Under the pieces are notes generated by a model. The model did not search any database. It saw only the letters and a list, made by a program, of their open reading frames with translations, and was not told the origin of the DNA. Positions 25,087 to 36,000 of a stretch of DNA of 62,777 nucleotides are shown piece by piece (positions within the stretch are counted from its first letter, which is position 1; every line of letters begins with the position of its first letter). This DNA is from Acidobacteriota bacterium (lineage in GTDB: Bacteria; Acidobacteriota; Terriglobia; Bryobacterales; Bryobacteraceae), in the NCBI GenBank assembly GCA_016871055.1, contig VFZW01000003.1:1-62777 (forward strand), given 5' to 3'. A program made the translations under genes and the position numbers.

Positions 25087-25290
25087 GTGACCAATTACGC
25101 AATCGTCATTGAACAAGGCCCGAACAACCTATCCGCATACGCGCCGGATCTTCCGGGCTGCATCACAACGGGCCGGACCGTCGCGGAAATCGAGCGCAAC
25201 ATGCTCGAAGCGATCGAACTTCATCTCGAAGGCCTCGCCGAAGACGCAACACGAAACCCTACGCCGCGGGCCGATACCGAGCAACCTTAA
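25087..25290 (+). CDS. HicB-like protein, short C-terminus
   Basis: The 67-residue product starts with GTG and reads TNYAIVIEQGPNNLSAYAPD, LPGCITTGRTVAEIERNMLE, AIELHLEGLAEDATRNPTPR. This is the HicB N-terminal fold with the hallmark Y-A-P-D-L-P-G-C. No HicA toxin is adjacent. The expected end after the EGL helix is replaced by RADTEQP, encoded in the 32 bp that overlap the 3' end of the convergent higA. It may be an orphan whose end was altered when the neighbouring locus arrived. It lies 15 bp behind the preceding antitoxin and may be cotranscribed. Confidence 0.7.
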   Translation: MTNYAIVIEQGPNNLSAYAPDLPGCITTGRTVAEIERNMLEAIELHLEGLAEDATRNPTPRADTEQP

Positions 25291-25576
25291 TCAACTTCTC
25301 CCGCCGCTTCGCCTGCGCGATGTCGTAGGAATTCTGCATCCGCATCAACGTCTCCATCTCCAGCCCAAACGCTTTCGCGAAGCGCAGCGCCATATCGCCG
25401 GATAGGCTGGATCGCCCATTCAAAAACGTCGAAAGAGTCGGCCGCGACACACCCAACACATTCGCCGCTTCCGTCACGGAAAGTCCGTAGGCCTCGACGA
25501 TCGCCGAGCGCAAGAACGGCCCCGGGTGCATGGGGTTCAACATCCGCCCTTCGTCGCCGCTAGTGGTAGTCTTCAT
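25259..25576 (-). CDS. higA: HigA-type antitoxin
   Basis: The 105-residue protein carries a Cro/C1-type helix-turn-helix at about 30-75 (MHPGPFLRSAIVEAYGLSVT, EAANVLGVSRPTLSTFLNGR, SLSGDMALRFAKAFGLEMET), followed by the HigA signature NSYDIAQAKRR. It neutralises HigB and represses the operon. The start overlaps the upstream higB stop by 17 nt; toxin-first order is normal for higBA. A shorter start at MLNPMHPG is possible. Its 3' end overlaps the convergent hicB-like gene by 32 bp. Confidence 0.85.
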   Translation of the reverse strand: MKTTTSGDEGRMLNPMHPGPFLRSAIVEAYGLSVTEAANVLGVSRPTLSTFLNGRSSLSGDMALRFAKAFGLEMETLMRMQNSYDIAQAKRREKLIKVARYRPAA

Positions 25577-25844
25577 AGTTCACGTCCTGTACTTCGCCGT
25601 CTTCGATTCGAAAAGTAAGCCGAAAGTTCCGCGTTACGCGAAAGCTCCATGTCCCTGCCCGATTGCCCGTCAGTTGATGAACCCGCCACGACGGGAACCG
25701 CGTGAACTCCGCTGGATCTTGCATGATCTGGAGAAACGTCATCATTTCGCGAAGCCTTGCCGCCGCGTCGGGCGGGAAGTCTCTGCCACTGTCCTCCGAG
25801 TAGAGCCTACGTAGGCCTCTATGGAGGAAGTTTCGAATCCTCAA
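25560..25844 (-). CDS. higB: HigB-type RelE-family toxin
   Basis: The core is complete: IRNFLHRGLRRLYSEDSGRD, PDAAARLREMMTFLQIMQDP, FPSWRVHQLTGNRAGTWSFR, VTRNFRLTFRIEDGEVQDVN and a final YEDYH. HigB toxins cut mRNA in translating ribosomes. The start is uncertain: TTG at 25844 gives a 94-residue product of normal length; an ATG at 25874 would add ten residues. The promoter region toward the divergent TonB receptor contains GTGTA (25852-25856) and TACAC (25868-25872) in inverted arrangement, a possible HigA operator. Confidence 0.85.
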   Translation of the reverse strand: MRIRNFLHRGLRRLYSEDSGRDFPPDAAARLREMMTFLQIMQDPAEFTRFPSWRVHQLTGNRAGTWSFRVTRNFRLTFRIEDGEVQDVNYEDYH

Positions 25845-25907
25845 TCCACGAGTGTAGCCCCTAGCCTTACACATTGCAATCGGTGGCAGGTATATACTAC
25901 CCCTCAA

Positions 25908-28900
25908 ATGCGCTTCACACTCCTAGTCCTCCTCGCCGCCGCATCCGCATACTCTCAGAACATCACCGCCACCATCACCGGCATCGTCAAGGACGGCACC
26001 GGCGCCGTCATCCCCAACGCTTCGGTGAAAGCCACAAACACCGGCACACAAGCCTCTTTCTCGGCGGTCTCGTCCACCGACGGCAGCTACATCGTACGTA
26101 CGCTCCCCGTCGGTATGTACACCGTCCGCATCGAAGCCCGTGGATTCCAGGCCTGGGAAGCGCGCGAACTCCGCCTGCAGGTCAACGAAATCGCCCGCGT
26201 CGATGCGACCCTCGGCGTCGCCTCCACCACCGACTCGGTCACCGTCTCGGCCGCGGTCGTCAGCGTCGACACCACCAGCGCAACGCTTCGCACCGTCGTC
26301 GACCAAAAGCGCATCGAAGAACTCCCGCTGAACGGCCGCAACGTCACCCAGTTGCTCCGCCTCGTCGCCGGCGTCGTCGCCGACCCCCGCGCCGACGTCA
26401 CCAGCGGCACCACCTACCCCGGCACCGTTCCCGTCTCCGTCAACGGCGGCCGCGCCAATGCCACCAATTACGTCCTCGACGGCGCGCAGAATAACGATCT
26501 CTACTCCAACGCCCCCAACCCCTTCCCCAACCCCGACGCCCTGCAAGAGTTCAGCGTCCAGACCAACAACTTCTCCGCCGAGTTCGGCCGTCAATCGGGC
26601 GGTGTCGTCAACGCCGTCACCAAATCCGGCACCAACGAATTCCACGGCAGCGCCTTCGAGTTCGTCCGCAACCAGGCCCTCAACGCCACCAACTTCTTCT
26701 CGCCGATCATCCCCGGCACCCAATCCAAGCGCCAGGACGGCCTGAAGCGCAACCAGTTCGGCGCCACCATCGGCGGCCCCGTGCTCCTGCCGAAAATCTA
26801 CAACGGCAAGGACAAGAGCTTCTTCTTCTTCTCCTATCAAGGTTCGATGCTCCGTGTCGTTCCCGCTTCGGTCCAGCGCATCGTGCCGACGACGCTCCAA
26901 CGCGCCGGCAATTTCTCCGCGCTGAACCGCGCGCTGCGCGATCCGCTCAGCGGCCAGGCCTTCCCCGGCAACATTATTCCAGCCAGCCGCATCAGCCCCA
27001 TCTCGCGCACTATTATCGACTCCTCGCTGCCCGACGGCGGCCCCGAGGGCCGCATCACCACAACCGTCTCGACGCCCAACAACGACCACCAGGTTATGGT
27101 CCGCGGCGACCACCAGATCAGCGATAGCAACCGGCTGTCCGGCCGCTACTACAAATCCTTCGCCAAATCGCCGGCCGTGCTGAACCTGTCCAATCTTCTG
27201 GAACAATCCAGCGGCGGAAACTGGTTCAACGAATCGATTTCGATCACCGACACCCACACGCTCACACCCACCATCGTCAACCAGTTCCTCTTCTCCATCA
27301 ACCGCACCAACGGCTACTTCGAGCCCATTCAACCTGCCCGCAGCCTCGCCAGTCTCGGCATCAGCTATTACAACGACCCCCTCATCAAGTGGGACGTCAA
27401 CATTGCCGGCTACTTCCGCATTAACACCGGCGATACCAACGGCTTTCCTCGCCGCGAAACGCAGTTCCTCGATACCCTCCGCTGGACCAAGGGCCGGCAC
27501 AACATTACGCTCGGCGGTGAATACGGCCGAGGCGCCAACGACATCATCAACAACTTCCGCGCCAATGGCGTGTGGGACTTCAACAGCGTTGCCGGCTTCA
27601 CCAACGAATCGCTCGGCGACTTCATGATCGGTAAGTTCAACAGCCTTCAGCAAGGCATAGGCGAATATAAGAACACCCGCTTCCACCGCGTCGGCTTCTT
27701 TGCGCAGGACTCGATGAAGCTGCGGAAAAATTTTGTACTCGACGCCGGCGTCCGTTGGGAACCGTTCTTCCCATTCACCGATGAGGTCGACCGCATCGCC
27801 ACCTGGCACCCCGGCACTCGCTCGACGCGGTATCCCAATGCGCCCGTTGGTGTTCGTTACGCCGGCGATAACGGCATTCCGAAGGGAACCGTACCGGTCT
27901 TCTGGAAAAACATCGGCCCGCGCCTCGGCTTCGCCTGGGACGTCTTCGGCGACGGCAAAACCGCGGTCCGCGGCGCATACGGCATCTTCTTCGATTCGTT
28001 CAATTCCATCGCCACAAACAGTCAGGCCAATCAGGCGCCGTTCGGCACTGTCGTCACCGTCTTCGGCAACGCAACGAACAACTTCGCCAACCCTTGGCTC
28101 GGCACAACGAACCCCTTTCCCGGCCAGCGAAATCCACCGCGCGATGCCATCTTCCCGCAGTTCTCCACGCACTTCCTGAACTCGCACGACTTCCACAATC
28201 CCTACATCCAATCCTGGAACCTGACGCTCGAACGCGAGATCGGCGCTGGCTTCATCTCGCGGACCGCCTACGCCGCCTCGAAGGGCACGCGCCTGATGAC
28301 GCTGCGTGAAATCAACGCCGCCGTTTTCGCTCCCGGCGCGACCACCGCCACCACCAATCAGCGCCGGCCTTTCGCTCCCGGCCTCGGCCAGACCACGCTC
28401 GTCGAGCCCGTCGGCAACTCGACCTACCACTCTTTCCAATGGACCATCGAGCGCCGCTTCAGTAAAGGCTTCAGCGTCTTGGCCAACTATCAGTTCTCCA
28501 AGTCGATCGACGATACCTCCGCCAACAAAGGCACCGGCCAAGTCCGAACCAACCCCAATAGCCAGGCCTTCGATAAGGGTCTCTCCGACTTCCACCGCGC
28601 CCACGCCTTCACGTTCTCGAGCGTTTGGGATCTGCCCGTCAAGTTCCAGAATCGCGCCGCCAATTTCGCCCTCGGCGGCTGGAATCTGAACAGTATCATG
28701 ACGCTGTATGCCGGCCAGCCGATCAACATCGGCAGCGGCGTCGATAACGCCCGCACCGGTACGGGCGGACAACGCGCCGATCTCACCGGCGACGCCCGCC
28801 TCTCTACAGATCGCCCGCGCAACGACCTGATCACCGAATGGCTCCGCCGCTCTGCCTTCGCGCCCAACGCGCTTGGAACCTTCGGCAATCACGGCCGCAA

Positions 28901-29123
28901 CATCTTCTTCGGCCCCGGCCTGGCCAATGTCGATCTCGGCCTCGGCAAGGAGTTCCGCGCCAACGAACGCTTCGGCGCCACGTTCCGCTTCGAAGCCTTC
29001 AACGCCTTCAACCGCGTGAACCTCGGCAACCCGACGACGGCGCAGAACAACGGTAACTTCATGCGGATCACCAACGCCGGCGACCCGCGGATTCTGCAGC
29101 TCGCGCTGCGGCTCGCATTCTAA
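25908..29123 (+). CDS. TonB-dependent receptor, Oar-like
   Basis: The 1,071-residue outer-membrane protein has a signal peptide (MRFTLLVLLAAASAYSQ) and then a carboxypeptidase-regulatory-like domain at about 18-105 (ITATITGIVKDGTGAVIPNA, GMYTVRIEARGFQ). A plug with the family block ELPLNGRNVTQLLRLVAGVV and VNGGRANATNYVLDGAQNND follows. A large barrel runs to the terminal aromatic strand ending ILQLALRLAF. This class is the dominant receptor type of Solibacter-like Acidobacteria and is thought to import large or glycan-derived substrates; the substrate is unknown. The start at 25908 gives the signal peptide. It diverges from higBA. Confidence 0.92.
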   Translation: MRFTLLVLLAAASAYSQNITATITGIVKDGTGAVIPNASVKATNTGTQASFSAVSSTDGSYIVRTLPVGMYTVRIEARGFQAWEARELRLQVNEIARVDATLGVASTTDSVTVSAAVVSVDTTSATLRTVVDQKRIEELPLNGRNVTQLLRLVAGVVADPRADVTSGTTYPGTVPVSVNGGRANATNYVLDGAQNNDLYSNAPNPFPNPDALQEFSVQTNNFSAEFGRQSGGVVNAVTKSGTNEFHGSAFEFVRNQALNATNFFSPIIPGTQSKRQDGLKRNQFGATIGGPVLLPKIYNGKDKSFFFFSYQGSMLRVVPASVQRIVPTTLQRAGNFSALNRALRDPLSGQAFPGNIIPASRISPISRTIIDSSLPDGGPEGRITTTVSTPNNDHQVMVRGDHQISDSNRLSGRYYKSFAKSPAVLNLSNLLEQSSGGNWFNESISITDTHTLTPTIVNQFLFSINRTNGYFEPIQPARSLASLGISYYNDPLIKWDVNIAGYFRINTGDTNGFPRRETQFLDTLRWTKGRHNITLGGEYGRGANDIINNFRANGVWDFNSVAGFTNESLGDFMIGKFNSLQQGIGEYKNTRFHRVGFFAQDSMKLRKNFVLDAGVRWEPFFPFTDEVDRIATWHPGTRSTRYPNAPVGVRYAGDNGIPKGTVPVFWKNIGPRLGFAWDVFGDGKTAVRGAYGIFFDSFNSIATNSQANQAPFGTVVTVFGNATNNFANPWLGTTNPFPGQRNPPRDAIFPQFSTHFLNSHDFHNPYIQSWNLTLEREIGAGFISRTAYAASKGTRLMTLREINAAVFAPGATTATTNQRRPFAPGLGQTTLVEPVGNSTYHSFQWTIERRFSKGFSVLANYQFSKSIDDTSANKGTGQVRTNPNSQAFDKGLSDFHRAHAFTFSSVWDLPVKFQNRAANFALGGWNLNSIMTLYAGQPINIGSGVDNARTGTGGQRADLTGDARLSTDRPRNDLITEWLRRSAFAPNALGTFGNHGRNIFFGPGLANVDLGLGKEFRANERFGATFRFEAFNAFNRVNLGNPTTAQNNGNFMRITNAGDPRILQLALRLAF

Positions 29124-29151
29124 GCCGCATACTGCGATAATCAAAGAGCCC

Positions 29152-29595
29152 ATGAAAATTGCCGTTGGCGCCGATCACGCGGGGTTCGCTCTCAAGCAAC
29201 GCCTCGTCGAAAAGTTGAGATCGGAAGGCCACGACGTTACCGACCTCGGAACCAATTCCACAGAGTCAACCGACTACCCCGACTACGCCGAGGCCGTCAG
29301 CCGCCGCGTGATCGACGGGAGCGCGGACAAAGGCCTGCTTGTCTGTTCCAGCGGCGTCGGCATGTCCATCGCCGCGAACAAGATTAAGGGCATCCGCGCC
29401 GCGCTCGGCACCGTGCCCGACGAGGTCATGTACACGCGCAAGCACAACGATGCCAACGTGCTTTCGATCGGCGCGAACTACACCACGCCCGAAAACGCCG
29501 AGAGCATGGTCGCCACTTTTCTGAACACCGAGTTCGAAGGCGGCCGCCACGCGCGCCGCTTGGAAAAAATCACGAAACTGGAGCAACAAGGATAG
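29152..29595 (+). CDS. rpiB: Ribose 5-phosphate isomerase B
   Basis: This 147-residue protein opens [20 protein letters not shown] and carries the RpiB active-site Cys loop [16 protein letters not shown], the anion-hole helix [20 protein letters not shown], and [11 protein letters not shown]. It interconverts ribose 5-phosphate and ribulose 5-phosphate in the pentose phosphate pathway. Length is typical. It is followed after 2 nt by glyA, a common bacterial pairing, so the two are almost certainly cotranscribed. Confidence 0.95.
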   Translation: MKIAVGADHAGFALKQRLVEKLRSEGHDVTDLGTNSTESTDYPDYAEAVSRRVIDGSADKGLLVCSSGVGMSIAANKIKGIRAALGTVPDEVMYTRKHNDANVLSIGANYTTPENAESMVATFLNTEFEGGRHARRLEKITKLEQQG

Positions 29596-29597
29596 CG

Positions 29598-30887
29598 ATG
29601 ATGAAGTTCAAGACGTTGGCCCAAGCCGACCCGGAAGTTTACGAAGCGATTCAACAGGAGGTCGAGCGCCAAAACTCGCGCCTCGAACTCATCGCCAGCG
29701 AGAACTTCGTCTCCGAACCGATCCTTGAAGCCGCCTCCAGCGTCTTCACCAACAAGTACGCCGAAGGTTATCCCGGCAAGCGCTACTACGGCGGCTGCGA
29801 ACACGCCGATACCGTGGAAAATCTCGCGCGCGACCGCGCCAAGAAGCTCTTCAACGCCGAACACGCCAACGTCCAGCCGCACTCCGGCTCACAGGCCAAC
29901 GCCGCCGCCTACATGGCGCTGCTTAATCCAGGCGACACCATTCTCGGCATGGACCTCGCCCACGGCGGGCACCTCACGCACGGCCACAAGCTGAACTTCT
30001 CCGGCAAACTCTACAACGTCATCGGCTACGGCGTCCGCAAGGACGACGAGCAGATCGATTACGAACAACTCGCCGCGCTGGCCGAACAGCATAAGCCGAA
30101 GATGATCATCGCCGGCGGCTCGGCCTATCCGCGTATCATCGACTTCACCAGGTTCCGCCAGATCGCCGATTCCATCGGCGCGGCCTTCGTCGTCGACATG
30201 GCGCACTTCTCCGGTCTCGTCGCCGCCGGGCTCTACCCGAATCCGTGCGAACATGCCGACATCGTCATGTCGACCACCCACAAGACGCTGCGCGGGCCGC
30301 GTTCCGGCCTGATTCTTTGCAAGGAAAAGTTCGCCGCCGCCGTCGATAAATGCGTCTTCCCCGGCCAGCAGGGCGGACCGCTCGTGCACATCGTCGCGGC
30401 CAAAGCGGTCTGCTTCCTCGAAGCGTTGCAGCCCGAGTTCAAGACCTACCAGAAGCAAGTGCTCGTCAACGCCAAAGCAATGGCCTGCGCACTGCAAGAC
30501 GCCGGTTACCGCATCGTCAGCGGCGGCACCGATACGCACCTCGCTCTCGTCGATGTCTTCGCCAAAGGCGTTCGCGGTAAGGACGCCGAGTGGGCGCTCG
30601 ACGAAGCCTTCATCACGGTCAACAAGAACGGTATTCCGTTCGATGTGAATCCGCCGCTCAACCCCAGCGGCATCCGCATCGGCAGCCCCGCGGTCACCAC
30701 GCGCGGCTTCGGCGAGAAGGAAATGCGCACCGTGGGATCGCTGATCGCCGATGTCGTCGATGCCGTCGCCGCCAGCGGCCGCGATGGCGCGCACGATGCC
30801 CTGCACGCCGTCCGCGCAAAGGTCGCTCAATTAACCGGCGAGTTTCCGCTCTACGAATGGAAGCTCCCCGCCGCGGCGCGAGCTTAA
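29598..30887 (+). CDS. glyA: Serine hydroxymethyltransferase
   Basis: The 429-residue PLP enzyme shows the family start [20 protein letters not shown] and [19 protein letters not shown]. The folate-site loop is seen in [19 protein letters not shown] and the Schiff-base lysine in [20 protein letters not shown]. It converts serine and tetrahydrofolate to glycine and methylene-tetrahydrofolate. AAGGA lies just before the two tandem ATG codons (29598, 29601); either may be used. The next gene begins immediately after its stop. Confidence 0.97.
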   Translation: MMKFKTLAQADPEVYEAIQQEVERQNSRLELIASENFVSEPILEAASSVFTNKYAEGYPGKRYYGGCEHADTVENLARDRAKKLFNAEHANVQPHSGSQANAAAYMALLNPGDTILGMDLAHGGHLTHGHKLNFSGKLYNVIGYGVRKDDEQIDYEQLAALAEQHKPKMIIAGGSAYPRIIDFTRFRQIADSIGAAFVVDMAHFSGLVAAGLYPNPCEHADIVMSTTHKTLRGPRSGLILCKEKFAAAVDKCVFPGQQGGPLVHIVAAKAVCFLEALQPEFKTYQKQVLVNAKAMACALQDAGYRIVSGGTDTHLALVDVFAKGVRGKDAEWALDEAFITVNKNGIPFDVNPPLNPSGIRIGSPAVTTRGFGEKEMRTVGSLIADVVDAVAASGRDGAHDALHAVRAKVAQLTGEFPLYEWKLPAAARA

Positions 30888-32027
30888 GTGTCACTGGTAG
30901 CGATCGATGTCCGCCACATTGGCGATTTCGGCTACGGCACCTACATTCGCAATCTCATCCGCGCGATCGGCGAACTCGAGCACGACCTCCAGTTCATCCT
31001 GATCGGCAAACCAAACGGCGCGGCCGAGCTCGGCCAGCTTCCGCCCAACTTTCGCACCGTCGAGTACAACCGCGAAGACTCCGCTCGCATCGAAAACCTC
31101 ACGTTCCCGCTGTTCGTGCGCAAACTCAGGGCGGATCTGGTTCACCTCCCGCTCAACAATGTTCCCGTGTTGATGCCCAAGCCGTATGTCGTCACGATCC
31201 ACGACATGAGCAGCCTGGTGTTCGACTTCGACGACGACACCGCCGACAAACTCCACCTCTGGCGCTTCCGCCGAGGCCTCTTGCGCGCCGACCGCGTCAT
31301 CGCCGTTAGCGGCGCCACCCGCCGCGATGTTCTGAACTTTCTAAGCATACCCGCCGCGCGCGTCCGCCAGATCTACAACGCCCTCGACCCGGCCTTCTTC
31401 AATGTCGAGACCGACGAAAAGAAACGCCGAGAAGCGCTCGACCGCTATCAAATCGGCTACCCCTATCTGCTCTACGCCGGATCGGTCAACCCCCGCAAAA
31501 ACGTAGCGCGCATCGTCGAGGCTTTTGCGCTGCTCCGGCAAGACCTCGGCGAGCACCCGCGATACAAGGACCTCCGGCTCGTCATCATCGGCGACCGGAT
31601 GTCGAAGTATCCGGCGTTGCGCCGTGCCGTGCATCAATCACGCGTGCGCGAAGTCGTACGCTTTCTCGGCTTCGTGAAGAAGGACGAGCTGAAGGTGTTC
31701 TATCAATCCGCCGAAGCATTCGTGTTTCCGTCGCTGTATGAGGGCTTCGGGCTTCCGCCCCTCGAAGCAATGGCCCTCGGCACGCCCGTCATCACCAGCG
31801 GCGTCAGCGCGCTGCCGGAAGTGGTCGGCGACGCCGCGATGATCGTCAAGCCGGAGAACGTGTTCGATATTGCGCGGGGCATCCGCGAAGTTTTGCTCGA
31901 CGCCGAGGTACGGTCCACTCTGATTGAACGCGGCCATCAACAGGTGAAGAAGTTTAGCTGGTACGACACGGCCCGCCAGGTTCTCGAAGTGTATCGAGAA
32001 ATCCTGGCGAGCCGGAAAAAGGCTTAG
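30888..32027 (+). CDS. Glycosyltransferase family 4 protein
   Basis: The 379-residue GT-B protein begins with GTG directly after the glyA stop ([20 protein letters not shown]). Family features are the inter-domain loop [11 protein letters not shown], the acceptor-side [20 protein letters not shown], the donor-side [20 protein letters not shown], and the C-terminal nucleotide-sugar site [20 protein letters not shown] with its conserved E-x7-E. It transfers a sugar from a nucleotide donor, probably into a glycan or lipid at the inner membrane face; acceptor unknown. The stop overlaps the convergent metallopeptidase remnant by 4 nt. Confidence 0.9.
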   Translation: MSLVAIDVRHIGDFGYGTYIRNLIRAIGELEHDLQFILIGKPNGAAELGQLPPNFRTVEYNREDSARIENLTFPLFVRKLRADLVHLPLNNVPVLMPKPYVVTIHDMSSLVFDFDDDTADKLHLWRFRRGLLRADRVIAVSGATRRDVLNFLSIPAARVRQIYNALDPAFFNVETDEKKRREALDRYQIGYPYLLYAGSVNPRKNVARIVEAFALLRQDLGEHPRYKDLRLVIIGDRMSKYPALRRAVHQSRVREVVRFLGFVKKDELKVFYQSAEAFVFPSLYEGFGLPPLEAMALGTPVITSGVSALPEVVGDAAMIVKPENVFDIARGIREVLLDAEVRSTLIERGHQQVKKFSWYDTARQVLEVYREILASRKKA

Positions 32028-32852
32028 TGTTCGTCGTGGTGATCGGGCTTGCCGCGCTTTTCGCCCGGCACCCAGAACACGTGTGTGATCACGCGGTGAC
32101 CGTTGCCGAAGTCCTGCACGTAGAACTCGCCGTTGCCGTTGTTGTTGGTGGCGACTAGCTTGCCCCAAGTGCCAGGCTCGGTGAAGTCCATGTTTTGCAT
32201 GGCCGGCGGGTGGGCGGCGCTAGCGGTAGAATTGGCGATTGTTGTGGTGCTATCCAGATGCGCGTAGATCGTTTCTAATTGGTCGTAGTCGTGCGCGTTC
32301 GGATGCTGATTGCTGTTCGGACTATTTGTGTAGTCCATGCACGTACCGAGATTGGGATTGTTGAATGCTTCGTCCTGGTGCGCAAGTCCGAACACATGCC
32401 CGACTTCCTGACACATAACCAAATTCCGCCATGCTGTCGTATTGTAGGTCGCGGTATTGAAATACGTGTCGTTCAATTTGACCGAGGCCTGCGTGATATG
32501 GTTGCCGCTGGCCCAGATCGAGGCAATACCAAGCCAACCGTTGTTCCCATACGTCGTATTACAGACCTCCACTTGGCCAGAAGTGGGCGTGCAGCGGCGC
32601 GCCGAGCTGTTGTTGGCCAACAATGCTCGTATTCAACACACTCGAGGCGGTCCAATCGGAAGATGCCGTTTGCAGATGCGAGTCCCAGACGGACGTCACC
32701 TTATCGCCCAGCTTGATGGTAAACGGATTCGCCGTCCGCGCCCAATGATAGTTCCCCCACGAATGGCTCGCCCGAACCGTCGTGGCCACGCCCAGAACCA
32801 ACGCCAAAGCCGCGAAAGCAATCGCGGCTCTCCGGAATTTCTGATCAGTCAT
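32024..32852 (-). pseudogene. Secreted matrixin-like metallopeptidase, frameshifted
   Basis: The start (32852) encodes a signal peptide (FRRAAIAFAALALVLGVATT) and a mature N-terminus (SWGNYHWARTANPFTIKLGD) that reads to SVLNTSIVGQQQ before running into nonsense. A second frame from about 32620 continues with SSARRCTPTSGQVEVCNTTY, NNGWLGIASIWASGNHIT and the active-site region WRNLVMCQEVGHVFGLAHQD, ending [14 protein letters not shown]. Joined, the two frames give one metzincin-like protein of about 275 residues. A one- or two-base slip near 32600-32620 separates them, either a real frameshift or a sequencing error. The zinc motif reads QExxHxxGxxH, with Gln at the first His position. Confidence 0.7.
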
Positions 32853-33023
32853 GATTTTGTGTACCCTCTCTGCACTATGCGGAAAAGCAGACGCATTCCC
32901 GTCAACTGTCCGGATTATAGCTTAGTTAGCCGGATACCGAACTCAGAATTCTACCCTAAGAAGTTCCATTACCACCCGGAAATGCTATCCGCAGTTAACG
33001 CCGCTCGCGCCAACAGGTCAGCC

Positions 33024-36000
33024 TTATCGGCCCGCCCCGTGCGGAAACGCCGGCTGGTGCAAGCCCGCCACGCCCTCGATCCACTGCTCGCGCGTCCAAT
33101 TGCGATCCGCAACCAGCTTATCCGTCATTTCCGTGGCCGCATGAATGCCAAGCTGCCGGTAGCTCTCCAACTGCGATTCGTTGAAGAACTGATCGCCGGT
33201 CGATTGCTGCGGAAACTCCTCGTTCTGTTTTTTGTACTGCTGCACGTCGTAGGGCTCTCGGCCCGTGTAGGACGATTTCAAGTAGATAATCCGCCCCTTC
33301 GAGCGGTCTTCGTAAGTAATGTCGCCGACGGTCCAGTGGTTCGGATTTTTTTCTCCGGGCTTCGCCGGAACAATCGGCGACACGTCGATTTCGATCGTCG
33401 CGCCAAAGTCGATCCGACATTTGCGAACAGCCATGCCCAGCGCCTCGAACATGTACTTGTCGTCCTGCTCGCCGTCGCCAACGATGATTACCTTGCACTT
33501 GCGGCGCACAAGTTCATAGAGGCCCAGGTTTTCGAAGTGGCCGCCGTCGGAGAGGTTGACGTAGGCGTCGTCTGTCTCCGCGGCGCCGAAGAGTTCGAAA
33601 AAGATGTACGCGAAGTTGAAGTGCGATTTGAACCAGCCCCCAAAGCAGCGTAACCGCGGGGGGATCGCAAGCCACCAGCCGAGGCGCACATTGAAAAAAG
33701 TCAGCAGGAACGCGACTGGCGAGGACATGTGATAACCCATGTTGGGATTGGCGGCGGCGCCGGATGTCGCGATCAACGTGCCGAGGGTCACGTCGCCGGG
33801 GTTGCGTTCGGTCGTCAGCTTCGTCATGTCGAAGGCCCCGGTAGCGTCCGAATACGCGTGAAACGGCGTAAAGGCGAAGGACTGGGCGCGGCGTTCCTGC
33901 ATGGCTGCGTCCTGGCCGCCCATGGCGTTGAGTGCGGTGTTGACAATGGGAACCGGCGTGATCGGCGACGTATTCAGATGCGCGGCGATGGCTTTCATGG
34001 GTAAGTCGTCGCCGAAGTCGAAACCGGTAATCGGATCGGGTTTGCGTACGCCCGTGCGGGCCGCGCCGAGGAAACAGCGCACCAGGCGGTTGCGGTAGAA
34101 GCGGTTAATGGAGAACTCGTTGATGTCGAGCCGGAACATGAGGAACAACGCTATCGCGGCGAGGGCGAACAACAAACTCCAGGTCAACCACCATTGATCG
34201 CGGATGGAGGTTTCCATGAACTGCCAGTGGAACTTGATGAGGTCGTCCGGCGAAGGCCATGCGGGACCGTTCCAGGACGCGGCGCTGGCGCAAGCCGGGC
34301 AATCCGAGAATTTGCTCGCCTCCGAGACGGCGGTGGCACGTTCGCCCAGCCCAACGCAGGCCGCGCAAATCTCGAACTTAGGAATCGCGGGAACGATGGA
34401 ACAGGCCGCGGAACGCACGCTCAGGGTCTTATACACGAATGCGCCATGGATGGCCATGGCAACGCCGCAGAACAGAATCACGATGAAGAGCACCGGGCCC
34501 ACCTTGGCGAAGAGCTCCAATTTCGAGCCGCCCGCTTTCTTGCCGCTGGTGTCGCCGCTGTTGGCGGCAAAAATGCTGAGCGCGCCGATGATCGCGGTCG
34601 CGGCGCCGCCGGAAGCGAGGACATAAGAGTTCCAGCTCACCCAGGCCCATAGGATCAACATCGGTCCGTAGATGCCGATGACGCCGACGAGGAGCAGCGC
34701 GGCGGTCAACATGTAGAGTTTCGCGCCGAGGCTGCTCCAGGCCTCGCGCACGATGTCGGGCATGGCGCGGCCGGCGATTCCGATTAAGACGATAATGCAA
34801 AGACCGAGGGTGGCGAGGAGGCCTGGAGCGGCGAAGAGCGCGTAGTTCCAGAGGTCATTGCTGGCGGCGAAAACGTCGCGGGTGTTTGCTAGCAAGGTAG
34901 TGTGGCGGGCCGCGTCACCGTGAAACGAAGAGGACAGATAGAGTCCGGCGACACTGACAATGCCACAAGCGGCCGCGGCTGCGAGACTACGGCAGATATC
35001 AACGGTTTTTTCGTGATCCTCGACAAGGAAGATGCGATTCCAGGCGACACCAATTGTCAAGGCCGCGATGGCCGCGGACATACCGATTCGCCGCCACATG
35101 TCGAAGTCGTGCAGCCCGAACGATCCGTCGCAAACGACGATCGACGCGAACGCTGTCAGAAAGGCCCAGAGTAGCCGTACCGGGCGTTTGGCACGCGGAT
35201 GAAACCTGCGGCCAAAGCCGAGTGAAAAGAGAGCGAGATAGAACCCGCACGAGCCTAGCGTAAGGCTGAATTGCAGTTCCAATTCGGCGAAAGCGGGGCC
35301 ACCGCCCCGCTCGAACGGCTTGAACGCGCCGAGGGCGAAGAAGGTTGCGCCGATAAGAGCAAGGCCCAGAACCACGGTAAAAACGCCGCGGATGTTGATG
35401 TCTTTTCGAGGAGGACTGGGAATGCCGTCAAACAGCGATCGCTTGGAAACCGGCGGATCGAAAGCGTTGATGAGCAGCGCGGAAACACCAACGGTAAAAA
35501 AGTGAAAGATGACGATCGCAATGGTGACGGCCCATTCGTCGAAAGTGGTTGATGTAAGATGCTCGCGAAGGAACATGCCCCAGATTCGCGGCAGCATGAG
35601 GAGGAATCCGAACACTGTCAACAAAAAGACTTGCAACAGGCTGGTATTACGGAACCAGACCATCATCATTGTCCAGGTGTCCGCGCTGAACGCCCCAAGC
35701 GACGGCGACAGATAGTTGGCGAAACTGCGCAAGTGCTTGAGCGGCGGATCGTCCTTGTCGCCTTTGATCTCGCGGTGATTCACGCGGTTGGCCATGACGT
35801 ACCCGCCGATGTAGCCGCCGCCGGAAACGGTGGAGAGGTAGTCGGCCAGCTTCAAGAATCCCTTCGCTTCAAGGACGGTCAGAATGCCGAGATTGAAGAT
35901 AGCGCTTCGGATGCCGCCGCCGGACATGCACATCCCGATGGGATCTTGTTCCTCTCCGCCGTGGCGGGTTTTCAAGAACTCGCGTTCTTCCGCAATCGCG

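Noticed and set aside
25805-25816. Perfect palindrome GCCTACGTAGGC as an operator
   Set aside because: It lies inside higB coding sequence, where it encodes conserved residues (GLRRLY), so coding constraint is the simpler explanation.
25923-29153. A 1,076-codon open frame on the minus strand opposite the TonB receptor
   Set aside because: It is a mirror of GC-rich codons in the receptor gene. Its residues are Val/Ala/Gly/Glu-rich without domains, and the plus strand has a clear signal peptide, plug and barrel.
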